A model generated the notes under the pieces. It did not search any database and was not told the DNA's origin. It saw only the letters and a program-made list of their open reading frames with translations. Below are positions 46,374 through 56,519 of a stretch of DNA of 64,000 nt, one piece after another. The stretch's first letter is position 1. The number at the start of each line of letters is the position of its first letter. The DNA is from Cordilura impudica (lineage: Eukaryota > Arthropoda > Insecta > Diptera > Scathophagidae). The DNA is taken from positions 90,855,492 to 90,919,491 of the forward strand of contig OY821520.1 of the NCBI GenBank assembly GCA_963682025.1, written 5' to 3'. The position numbers were made by a program, and so were the translations under genes.

Positions 46374-47647
46374 AAGGGTCCGCCAAATAACTTTTTTTTT
46401 TTGAAAATGCTATAAAAAAAAATTACTGAATATTATCTCAAATTTCTTTTTTTATTTGAAAGTACAATCCTTCCGGTTAATAAAGGAAAATAAATTCATT
46501 CAAATGGCTGCCTCGGCTGGCCATGCAGTAGCCTACACCATCGGTCAAATTTTTATGCACATTATCGATTGTGTGCAGCTGTATTTTACCAATGGCTTCA
46601 CGAATATTGTCCTTTAAAGCGTCAATTGTCTCTGGCTTGTTTGCGTAACACTTATCTTTGAGGGCACCCCACAAATAATAGTCCAACGGTGTCAAATCGC
46701 AGCTCCGAGGTGGCCAAACGACATCAGCTCTGCGGCTGATAATGCGATCTTCAAAAACAGGGCGCAAAACATCGAGTGTAGCTTCGGCTGTGTGGCACGT
46801 AGCGCCGTCCTGTTGAAAAGAAATATTGCCAATATCCTCCTCTTCAATTTTTGTGAACAAAAATTCGTTCAACATGGCCCGATAATGATCGCCATTGACT
46901 GTAACGGCCACTCCTTGCTCATTTTCGAAGAAAAATGGCCCAATTATGCCTCTGGATCAAAATCCGCACCAAACAGTGACTCGTTTTGGGTGTATCGGCT
47001 TTTCAATGTATGCGTGCGGGTTTTCTGTGCCCCAAATGCGACAATTTTGCTTGTTTACATACCCGCCAAGATCAAAATGAGCTTCATCTGAAAATATGAT
47101 TTTTTTTGGCAAAATCGGCATCTTCTCTAAGTCGATCGCAGGCCCACTTAGCGAAGCGAAAACGCATTATATGGTCAGTTGGCTTCCACTCCTGAACCAA
47201 TAGGACTTTGTATGGCGTCATACCAAGATGTTTATGCAAAATTCGTCTCAATGATGCCTCCGAAATGTTAAATTCTTGTTCACGCACATTTTCTGCCACA
47301 GCAGCAATATTCTCGGGTGTACGCACTGTTTTTGGCTTTTCACGCATTGGTTTATCGATGAGGATGCCAGTTTCCTTCACTTTTTGCACAAGATAACGAA
47401 CATACGGAGCTGACGGTGCTTCACTTCTTCCAAAATCCGTACGCAATTTTCGCACACATTCTGCAACATTACCATGATTTTCAAAGTAATGTCGCAATAT
47501 TTCCCAGCATTGTTCAGTTATATACACAACCATATTCGTTCAGCGGAAGGATAAAACTAATTATCTGTCAAATCAGACATGAGCTAAGTGTTAACATTCA
47601 CGAAATAAGCACTAGTTGAAAAAAAAAACGTTAGATGGCGGACCCTT
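46374..47647 (-). mobile_element. rosa-like mariner (DD41D), 1274 bp
   Basis: Terminal repeats AAGGGTCCGCCA (46374) and TGGCGGACCCTT (to 47647), with TA on both sides (46372-46373 and 47648-47649). The transposase lies on the minus strand and nearly fills the element. Removing it rejoins the LINE reading ILDKRNII with PYQFGFQYKHGTPEQCHR. The length and TIRs look complete, and only two lesions are visible in the gene. Confidence 0.85.
46477..47533 (-). pseudogene. mariner transposase, DD41D, two lesions
   Basis: About 350 codons. The N-terminus has two helix-turn-helix-like regions (VAECVRKLRTDF; NISEASLRRILHKHLGMTPYK). The catalytic region holds an IFSDEAHFDL first Asp, FQQDGATCHTA second Asp and DLTPLDYYLWG third Asp. 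I count 41 residues between the second and third, the DD41D spacing of rosa-type mariners. Lesion 1: an extra base in an A8 run (47100-47107) shifts frame just before the first Asp. Lesion 2: a TGA where Trp is expected in CGF-SRGIIGP (about 46945). Otherwise preserved, so the insertion is fairly recent. Confidence 0.85.
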
Positions 47648-47827
47648 TACCTTAATATCAGTTTGGATTTCAGTATAAACATGGAACACCGGAACAATGC
47701 CATCGAGTTGTAAATTTTTTTTTTTTTTTGGAAATGCGTTAGAAAAGAAGCAGTTCTGTTCTGCTGTGTTTTTGGAAGTCTAGCAAGCTTTCTATAAGGT
47801 GTTATCATTCAAATCTTCCCTTCAGGC
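47648..47827 (+). pseudogene. Jockey-type LINE fragment, part 2
   Basis: Continues the RT: PYQFGFQYKHGTPEQCHRVV, then ALEKKQFCSAVFLEV (motif A region). It ends abruptly near 47827. A T14 run at 47709-47722 falls in the middle. Confidence 0.7.
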
Positions 47828-47883
47828 TAAAAACAGCTATTCCACATGGTAGTGATGACGTAGTAGTTGCAGTAGTTACGCTG

Positions 47884-48320
47884 CACAGTGTCGTGTTTTT
47901 ATATAAACGGTGGCCAAAAATAGAAGGAGTTTTCATAAAAGAATGAAAATTAGTACACATTGCTTTTATAAGTAGGAAAGAAAAAAACGAAGTTTAGAGA
48001 AAATCGGCCAAGGACACGCCCACCTCCCATATATCCTGAAATTACAAAACCTTATATTTTCCAAAGTTGTTTCTGGAATTGAACCAAACTTAGCTTGATT
48101 GGTCTCTGATATATTCCTGATAACTTTGTTAAACTTTATGAAATTATCTCAAAGGACACGCCCACCTCACATACAACCTAAATTTAAAAATTGTAATAAT
48201 GTGTGTGCATGTGAATATATTTAGTAATATTGTATATTTCCAATTTTCAAGAAAATCGGACAAGCGCCACGCCCACCTCCCATACAACCTAAATTTAAAA
48301 ATTGTCATAATTTAGAAATT
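47884..48320 (-). mobile_element. Fragment of the non-autonomous GTGGGCGTGGC family, copy 3
   Basis: CACGCCCACCTCCCATA-type cores at about 48013, 48162 and 48268, in reverse orientation relative to copies 1 and 2. About 440 bp, both ends uncertain. Confidence 0.55.
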
Positions 48321-48584
48321 ATCGATCAGATAAGAGCAAAATTTTACAAAAATTAATTTAGTACGTAAGTCCTTGCCGCTCAGTAAAAAATAAATTTAGA
48401 AACATAAATTTTATTTATTTAACATAACATATTTAATATGCATACATAAAATATATATAAGTATTACAGGCAATCAAAGTATATTAACAATTATCACTGT
48501 AATCACTTTCAGATTCTACCAATGATTCATTCGCTGTTTTTATGTCGTTAAATATTTTTTTTTTCAACTAAATACCCTTTTATA

Positions 48585-50400
48585 TCATTCAAATAACAGT
48601 TTCCTTAAAAGTATTTTCTGACTACGCATCGAAATTGATGGCTCTGACTGTAGAATAAAATAATTTGTGAGGTCTCTCATGGAGGCAATTCTACTTATAT
48701 TTCTCGTATGTCTTAATCTTGCATTTCTTATAATTTTATGACTTGATTCTATTGCTTCTTCTGATAACATTCCAATGGGAATTGTAGAATATTTAATAAA
48801 ATCTATACCATGAACTAAAATTTTGTGCACAGTTGAAGGCATATAGCACCAAGAATATAATTCGAAATATAAAAGTGCAGTATCTTTTAAAAGCTTTTCA
48901 AAACTTGATATATTAATATAATGACCAGTCGAAAGTGTTCTTAAAATAATGGAAAAATTTTTTATTAACCTTACATCAACATTAGTAATCTGAGCTGAAA
49001 GTTCCACATTTGAAAAGAAGCGCCTTGCAGTATTGCCATCATTTGTTGTGCCATACCCCGTCTTAACCTTATCAACTTTAGACCCATTTCAGACTTAAAT
49101 TTTGCTTGAATATTTATCTTTTGCTCAGCAACCTGATCTTTATTTTCTTTTCCTACCACTTTCCATTTCTTTATATGCTGTTTGTAAGAAATATGCAAAA
49201 TGCATTCAAAACATTTGATCCATGCATGTAATGTCGATAATCCATACTGATAGAACTGCTCATTCACAGGCCTTTCGAAAATCGATAAGCTGTTCATTTC
49301 AGATGGCTTAGCTCGACATAAAGCACAAGTTGAACTACCACTGTTTCCACTTAATACATTTAAAATTGCACCATCTATCATCGTCAATTGCATTTTATAA
49401 TGCACATTAAGATTTTTGTTTTTTGAAATGTAATTATATGTATCTACATTTGGATTAATTTTAAGTGGTTTACATGACCTCCAAGACGAATGTTTATCAT
49501 TTTCCCAAACTACTTGATCATCTGCCCAATCCAACAAGCGTAAAGGAACGAAAGAAGTAACAAACATAAATTCATCACTACCTTCCTCATTTTTAAATTT
49601 TTGTTTGTATACACTATGACCACTACTGCCGTCAAATCCCCACATGCATTCCATAACTATATCATTTTCGGTATCAATATCATGAACATCTAAAATGCTT
49701 CTTATAGTTTTGTCTAAAATCTTTTAAAAAGGGACTTCTGCAGAAGTTTCTGTTACTTGTATGTCATCAGGCAAAATCATTTTTTTAGCATCTGCAATCA
49801 TATAGTAAGACGGAAAGCAATTTTCGTGAACAGAATTTACTACTTTTCTCATCATATTGTACTGCCTCATAGATAAATCCATATCAATGTATAATGCTAG
49901 AGCACTTTCAACACAAATTTTCTTATCAGTATTTGAACCTGTTACCCTTTCTGCGGCTTTTTTAAGAGCTTCAGATGAAGTAGAAGCGACAAGTTCTTCC
50001 ACTCGCCTCCTTTTTGTTCTCATTGAACCCTCCTCATAAGAAACATTTGGTCGGCCTCTACCACTTGCATTTGCTTCCTAATATAGGATAACACAATTTA
50101 GTTTTATTGCAAAACCAAAACTTTATATGGAAACTTACATTACAAATGAATGCACCAAATAAAACGCTATCTAGCCAGTCACTGAACTCAGTTTCAAATC
50201 TATCTCTCATGCGATGATATTTCGACCAATTGTTAGAAAATTTTAAAAGAGTAAGCCCTATTTTCTGTTGTTCCTTTTCTAATAATACTCATTCAAAATG
50301 ATTTTCTACAAAATCTTTAACATGACGCATAACATCTCTAGCCACAGTTGAAAAATAGTACGAATCCGCAACGAGGTCGACACAAGAAAACAATCACAAA
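48585..50400 (-). pseudogene. RAG1/Transib-like transposase gene (broken, spliced)
   Basis: Read leftwards: RDVMRHVKDFVENHFE, a stop, EKEQQKIGLTLLKFSNNW, then a 61-bp intron (50078-50138). Next come GRGRPNVSYEEGSMRTKRRR, ALYIDMDLSMRQYNMMRKV, a stop near 49724, ECMWGFDGSSGHSVYKQKF, MTMIDGAILNVLSG-like with CALCRAKPSEMN, LSTLHAWIKCFECILHI and IPIGMLSEEAIESSHKI. The order Asp (GFDGSSG), Asp (MIDG), Cys pair and late Glu (SEEAIES) resembles the DDE core of RAG1/Transib (inference). A frameshift near 48990 and two stops disable it. The 5' end is lost at about 50400, just before a mini-me. Terminal repeats not found. Confidence 0.6.
50078..50138 (-). other. Intron of the RAG1-like gene
   Basis: GTAAGTTTCC at the donor (minus, from 50138) and CCTATATTAG at the acceptor (50078), 61 bp. 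The reading frame continues FICN-EANASGRGR across it. Confidence 0.7.
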
Positions 50401-50452
50401 ACTTTAAATATATTAAAATACATACTTGTAGCTACAAAATACAAAAAAAAAA

Positions 50453-51255
50453 CAAGTAAGCAAATCATAGTCGGTCTAGACCGACTATATGATACCCTAT
50501 ACCATGCGTTTAGAGACCCTCTCTCTCAGACCCAACTAACTGGATATAGAAAATAAGCATAAACCAAATTTGAGTGGGATTTTTCTTAACTTTTTTGGCT
50601 GCAGATATGAAAAATTTCATATCGGATGCTATATATATATATGGGGACTAGGCCCAAAAATGGACCGATCCTGATATGTTTGGTAAGGTCTCTTGTATTT
50701 TGCAAAAATATATACAAGCAAAATTTGAGAAGGATCAGTGCAATATTTTTGTTTTTTGACAGATTTAAGTGAAGATCGGGAAGCAGCTCTATATGGGGCC
50801 TATGACTAAGAGTTGTCCCATAGATATCATTTTTGGACTAGTAATTAATGGATGTAATAAACACATACAAACCCAATTTGAATAAGATTTATATGATAAT
50901 TTATATCTTATGGCAATTTAAGTCGATTTCATAGGTGTCATTTGTATGGGGGTTAGGTCTGAACATGGACCGATTCCCACCGGTTTCAATAGCGTTCATT
51001 CCATGGCCGATGAAGGATCAAATACCAAATTTCGTCAAAATATATTCATATTTGCGACCTGCAGTTTGATTACAAGCTTTACATGGACACACAGACGGAC
51101 GGACGGACGGACGGACATCGTTAAATCGAATCAGATAGTGATTCTGATTCGATCGGTATAATAAAAGATGGGTCTAGGTCAAATATTTTTGGTAGTTACA
51201 AACAGCAGCACAAAGTCATTATACCCAAACCACATAGTGGTATAGGGTATAAAAA
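50453..51255 (+). mobile_element. mini-me/DINE-1-like repeat, copy i
   Basis: Forward, near full length and close to copy a in sequence: CAAGTAAGCAAATCATAG plus intact palindrome, GGAC run at about 51094-51115, right end GTGGTATAGGGTATAAAAA. Confidence 0.8.
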
Positions 51256-51664
51256 CAGGAAAAGTGTTACTTCCACTTTCTTTTAAATTCCCTACGAAAG
51301 TTCACGGTTGCTGAAAAGTCTTGACAATGCCTCACTACTATCTTTTTTCTAACGGTATCTGACATATGATCAATATTTATAAACAAAAACAGTATTGTAA
51401 TTATAACTAGAAGCATCACTTACAACCCTGTTACAAATTTTGGTCGCCGTTACATTCAAATACTTAAATTCTTAGTATTATAAATGAACATGAAATTTTG
51501 GATTTTCCCATAAATTTCATATGCTGAACACAAACCTTAACTTTGAACCACTATAACTTTAAAATTTGTAAACATTTTAAGAAGATATTTTAGATATCAT
51601 CTAACCAGAGTGTTAGAAAAAAAATTTAAAAAAACGTTCAAATTCTAACATTGACTTTAAACAT

Positions 51665-52060
51665 TTTTGGCCAGTCTCGTGACACAGTGCGCTGGCGACA
51701 CAGCTCTAATGACATATGATGACCGTAAAGTGAATCTGGTCCAAAATCATTTTAATAATATTTCCAATTGGTTAAAAAGATGGATCATATCTGTAAATGC
51801 TGAAAAATTCAGGCACATTACATTTTCATGAAGAAAAGTAGACTGTTCCCAAATCTATCTAGATGATGAAAAAAATCCAAAATTAGAAAGTGTAAAGTAC
51901 TCGAGAATGCACAAGGCTAGAATACTGATATGGAAGAGATATATAACGGCTAAAAGAAAGCACTTAAATTTGAAGCTGAGCCTTGAAAATAAAGTTCTGA
52001 TATATAAATCCAATTTAAACCTGTATACCGGAATACCCTTAGAATGATTGCCTATGTTCC
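51665..52060 (+). pseudogene. Jockey-type LINE RT fragment
   Basis: AGDTALMTYDD stands where the FADDTA catalytic motif is expected (one Asp replaced by Gly). It is followed by LVQNHFNNISNWLKRWIISV, NAEKFRHITFS, KLESVKYSRMH and KHLNLKLSLENKVLIYKS. This is the later part of a Jockey RT, so it could be the continuation of the 45590-47827 LINE or another copy. Short and dead. Confidence 0.7.
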
Positions 52061-52615
52061 TTGACTTATAAATACCAAAAATTAAATATGAAAGATGTCC
52101 ATTAGATTAAAATGAAGATGTAAGAAGACTTTAAAGATAACAGATTTTATATCTACATTTTAGACAATAATAATTGATAATAAGATAAATTATAAAAATA
52201 CATGAAGTTTCATATAAGTTATACTCGGACATTTTGTACGTATTTATTTATGAAATTTTTAAGAGGGGATAAGGTTTTAAAATCGAAAAAAAGTGTTTTT
52301 TGAATAATTTTTTTTAAAGATACGAATAATAATCTTCTAAAAAAAATTTCAATTAAAAATTTTAATAAATAAGTCAGTGACAGCGAGTCTCCGGAGGTGC
52401 CACGACAAAAAGTTGTTTCGCAGTAAACATCATAAATCATTACCGGATCATTTGAAATAAAAAAATCGAAATATCTATAAAAGGTGAATGTTTTCCGAGG
52501 TATTCACGAATTTTCTAACGTTTTTTTTTTTTGCCTTATTAAAAGTAAAAAGATCTAAAGCATGCGTTATTTCTATCTGGCTAAATCAATGATAGGATAC
52601 AGTTCCAACATATAT
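52061..52615. other. AT-rich spacer
   Basis: Nothing recognised. Confidence 0.5.
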
Positions 52616-55425
52616 ATGGGGGGTTTCATGTCAAGTGCACCAACTTTTGAAACCGATGTCTTCCGATCGGGATGAAATTTGCACGAAGGTTAGTCCTATT
52701 GGATAGTAGAATAGACACAATTTTTCAATAAGATCGGTCCAGATCTCTCTGAGTTTGAGGGGATCAAAATTTGACATTTTGGCCAAACAGGTGTTTTTTC
52801 TCATCCATGTAACTTATTATCTATTGTTCTTAGAAAATTTGCTCCCAAATAGTTTAGATAGCTATTTCTTCAATATTCCGGAAAAAAATACATTAAAAAA
52901 AAAAAATTTGTAGACTTTTTTTTTTGCTAAATTAAAGCATTTTTTGCCTTTATTTTCAAAAAGGGCATTTTTTTTTTTTTTTCATAAGAAAGCTTAGGAT
53001 TTTTCCTTTAAGAGCTTTTTGGTCGCTTAGTGGGACGGGAGTGGGATATCTATCAAAATAAATGTTTTGTAACTCAAGACAACGGTTTTTCAATTTTTCA
53101 CAAATGCACTATTTTGAATTTTTTCCTATTTGTGTGAAAAACCTTACAAATAAAACTTATACTGAGAAACTAGACAAATTAACCTTTCCGACGGTATGTA
53201 ACATACCTTCATAACATAACAGAAGAGAATTGCTATCTGTAACCTGAAAGAGTTATTTGCAACATTTCAATCTGAACACGAGGATGTTAAAATTGGCCTC
53301 ACGAAATTTACCCAAATTAGGCCAAAACATTGCGTTTTGGCAGGAAGCAACGGAACTCACACCGTATGCGTTTGCATTTACCATGAAAATGTTAAACTGT
53401 TGTTGAAGGAAATCAACTTAAAGTATTTAACAGATGATTCGGCAAAAGATTTACACGATTATAGCGGTTGCCTTAAATTGACTATGTGTCCTAATGCAAC
53501 AACTTCTTGCCACTTAGGTGAATGTACCAATTGCCCGAAAATCACATTCATCAAAGAAAATTTAATCAACTCTTTAGATCAAGAATATATAGAGGAGGTC
53601 AAATTTGATTCTTGAATTCAGACTGACAGATACACATTGGAAACAATCATTTTAAATGTGGATGATTTTGTGGAAGAAATGTGTACAGGATTGCTAAACT
53701 TGAGAAACCATGACTTTCAAGGATTTGAACATAAATTTGAAGTCTGGTGAATTCCTTATTTCATATGATTTCGCAGAAAACTATAAATATGTTCTTCAGG
53801 ATGCCATACAAGCATTCCACCTCAATAACGACCAAGCAACTATATTCACAGTAGTTATTTACTACATGAAAGATGAAAAACTGGAACACAAAAGTATGGC
53901 AATCATATCCGACGATTTAAAACATGATAGCGTTGCAGTTTATGAGTACCAGAAGATAATACTAAAATATCTAAAATCTAAATTTACAATAAAGAAGGTA
54001 TACTACGTTTCGGACGGAGCTCGTCAACATTTTAAAAACAAAAGTAGCTTGGCAAATCTGATGGCCCATGAAAAAGATTTTGGAATGCCAGCTGAGTGGC
54101 ATTTTCATCCTACTGCTCATGGTAAAGGAGCATGTGATGGTATTGGAGCAAACCTTAAAAGAAATGCAGCGAAGTATAGCCTCCAGTGCTCTCATTAAGA
54201 TCGCATCTTAGATGCGACTGCTTTATTCTATTGGGCAAAGAGTTATTGTAAAGAAACTAAAATAGTTTTTAGTAGCAAAGAGGATCATCAGGAAACATTG
54301 AAAACACTGAAGAGCAGATTCGATGCTGCGGTAACAATAGATGGCACTGCTAAATACCATGATTTTATACCGCTTGTCGATGGAAGACTCAAGTTGAAAA
54401 AGTTTTCTGCCTCTTTTCAATGCGATTTCTTTCCAAAGACAACAAATAAACCAGCAGCGAAATCAACAGCTGAACCTAGTAACGCCAAGAAAGGATTGAC
54501 AAAAAAACGCAGTAAATAAAGGCGACAAAAAAGCTGGATGAAAGACTGGGTATTTAAAAATTTACAAGACTTAAATACTTCATCAGCTACAATAAATTAA
54601 GTATAAAAATAGTTATGAAATAAATGGATCTAATTAAATTAATTAAATTTTAATAAATTATTTATCTTTTTATTTTTAATATTATTATTATTATACATTA
54701 ATTTAATTATTATTAAAAATAAATAAAAAATAATATTTTTTCAACATTTCTATAGAAAAAAAGCGATTTTTTTCATGAGGTTAACATATTCTGGGTATTA
54801 CAGTATCGAGGGTATACAATTTTAGTTAGGTATGTTATATACCTTCGGAAAGTTTAGTTTGTCTAGTTTCTCAGTATAAGTTTTATTTGTAAGTTTTTAG
54901 ACATAAATAGGAAAAAATTCAAAATAGTGCATTTGTGAAAAATTGAAAAACCGTTGTCTTGAGTTACAAACCATTCATTTTGATAGATATCCCACTGCCA
55001 TCCCACTAAGCGACCAAAAAGCTCTTAAAGGAAAAATCCTAAGCTTTCTTATGAAAAAAAAAAAATAAATAAAAATTCCCTTTTTGAAAATAAAGGCAAA
55101 AAATTCTTTAATTTAGCAAAAAAAAAAGTCTAATAATTATTTTTTTTTTTAAAGTATTTTTTTCCGAAATATTGAAGAAATAGCTATCTAAACTATTCGG
55201 GAGAAAATTTTCAAAGAACAATAGGTAATAAGTTACATTGATGAGAAAAAACACCTTTTTGCCCAAAATGTCAAATTTTGATACCCTCTAACTTAGAGAG
55301 ATCTCGACCGATTTTGTTGAAAAATTGTGTCGAAACTACTATCCAATAGGACTAACCTTGGTGCAAATTTCATCCCGATCGGAAGACATCGGTTTCAAAA
55401 GTTGTTGCACCTGACGTGAAATCCC
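52616..55425 (+). mobile_element. TIR DNA transposon with HGKG-type protein, copy 2
   Basis: Long inverted termini (about 320 bp, 52618-52940 and 55100-55425): GGGGTTTCATGTCAAGTG at the left against (reverse complement) GGGATTTCACGTCAGGTG at the right. ACATATAT flanks both ends (52608-52615 and 55426-55433), a possible 8-bp duplication in an AT-rich place. Encodes the protein at 53222-54519. Longer than copy 1, which lacks the C-terminal part of the gene. Confidence 0.75.
53222..54519 (+). pseudogene. HGKG-family transposon protein (broken)
   Basis: The frame can be read from AICNLKELFATFQSEHEDVK and LTKFTQIRPKHCVLAGSNGT (upstream of the first good ATG) into HTVCVCIYHENVKLLLKEI, GCLKLTMCPNATTSCHLGEC, and after a TGA (Trp expected, 53613) and a frame shift near 53717 into ISYDFAENYKYVLQDAIQAF, KKVYYVSDGARQHFKNKSS and FHPTAHGKGACDGIGANLKR. 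A stop at 54196 precedes a short C-terminal remainder (ALFYWAKSYC, basic tail). The D of SYDF and SDGA and the HGKG..DGIG..KR block are conserved in this unnamed family. An RNase-H-like transposase is my inference. Confidence 0.7.
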
Positions 55426-55484
55426 ACATATATTTGTAATAATCTTACTAAAACTCTTTCCTTCCTTATGCATATGAGTTTTGA

Positions 55485-55830
55485 ATATCTCCGTGACTGT
55501 GCGTGACTGTGTGTGACTGTGCGTGACTATGTAGAAGTTGATATTTATTTACAGCATGCTTATCGACCAAATTTCAGATCGATCGGATGAGGGTAACTGA
55601 CATTTATATCACTCCGTGACTCTTCGTGGCTATGCGTGACTGCGCGTCACTAAGTCGAAGTTTATCTTTTTTTCACAGCAAGTGTATGTATAAGTTTCAG
55701 ATCGATAGGATGAGGGGAAATGATATTTAGATCACTCTGTGACTGTTTGACTACCCCGAAATTAATCTGTAGTCACAACAAGACTATGGGCTAAGTTTCA
55801 GATCAATTGGATAAGGGGGAATGGGGTTGC
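55485..55830 (+). repeat. GTGACTGTGC decamer and ~120-bp tandem units
   Basis: GTGACTGTGC-like decamers at 55491-55530 and 55607-55655. They lie within about three diverged units of some 120-130 bp that share TTTCAGATCGATCGGATGAG and ATTTATATCACTC. Non-coding. Confidence 0.7.
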
Positions 55831-56511
55831 CCCACGACAGACATATAGATTGAGTTAAAAGAAAGAGTTTAAAAATAGAAAATATTAAATTAAAACTAGA
55901 ATTAAAAATTAATAATATATTTAAAATAAATAATAAAAAGAAAGAAAATTATAGTCGGTGTATACGACACCCTATATGATACCCTGTGCCATGCGTTTAG
56001 AGGCCTAATTGGATATAGAAAATAAGCAAAACCAAATTTGAGTGGCATTGTTATTAATTTGGTTGCCTTTGGGTATAAAGAAGTTCATATCGGATGCTAT
56101 CTTTATATGGGACTACGTCGAAAAATTAACAGATCCTGACCATATTTGGTAAAGTCACTTATTTTTTCAAAAATATGTAAACACCAAATTTGAGAAAAAT
56201 CGGAGCAATATTTTTGTTTTTTGATAGACTTAAGATCTTGACTTCAGCAGCTTTATATGGGGCTGTGAGGAAGAATTGTCCATTAGGATTTATTTTGGGA
56301 CTACTGATTAATGGCAGTAAACAACACACAACTTCAATTTGACCGCGATCTATATAGTAAGTTGGATCTAATGGCAAGTTAATTCCATTTCGTAGGGGTC
56401 ATTTGTATGGGGACTAGCCCTAAACATGAACCGCGTTCATGCTATGGCCGCTAGTAGCTTTTCATCAAAACATATTTATATTTTGATCTGTAGTTTGATT
56501 GCAAAGTTAAC

Positions 56512-56519
56512 GTGGACAC
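56512..56519 (+). repeat. Target-site duplication, left (GTGGACAC)
   Basis: The identical 8 bp occur at 59364-59371. Original site in the mini-me: ACGTGGACACACAGG. Confidence 0.85.
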
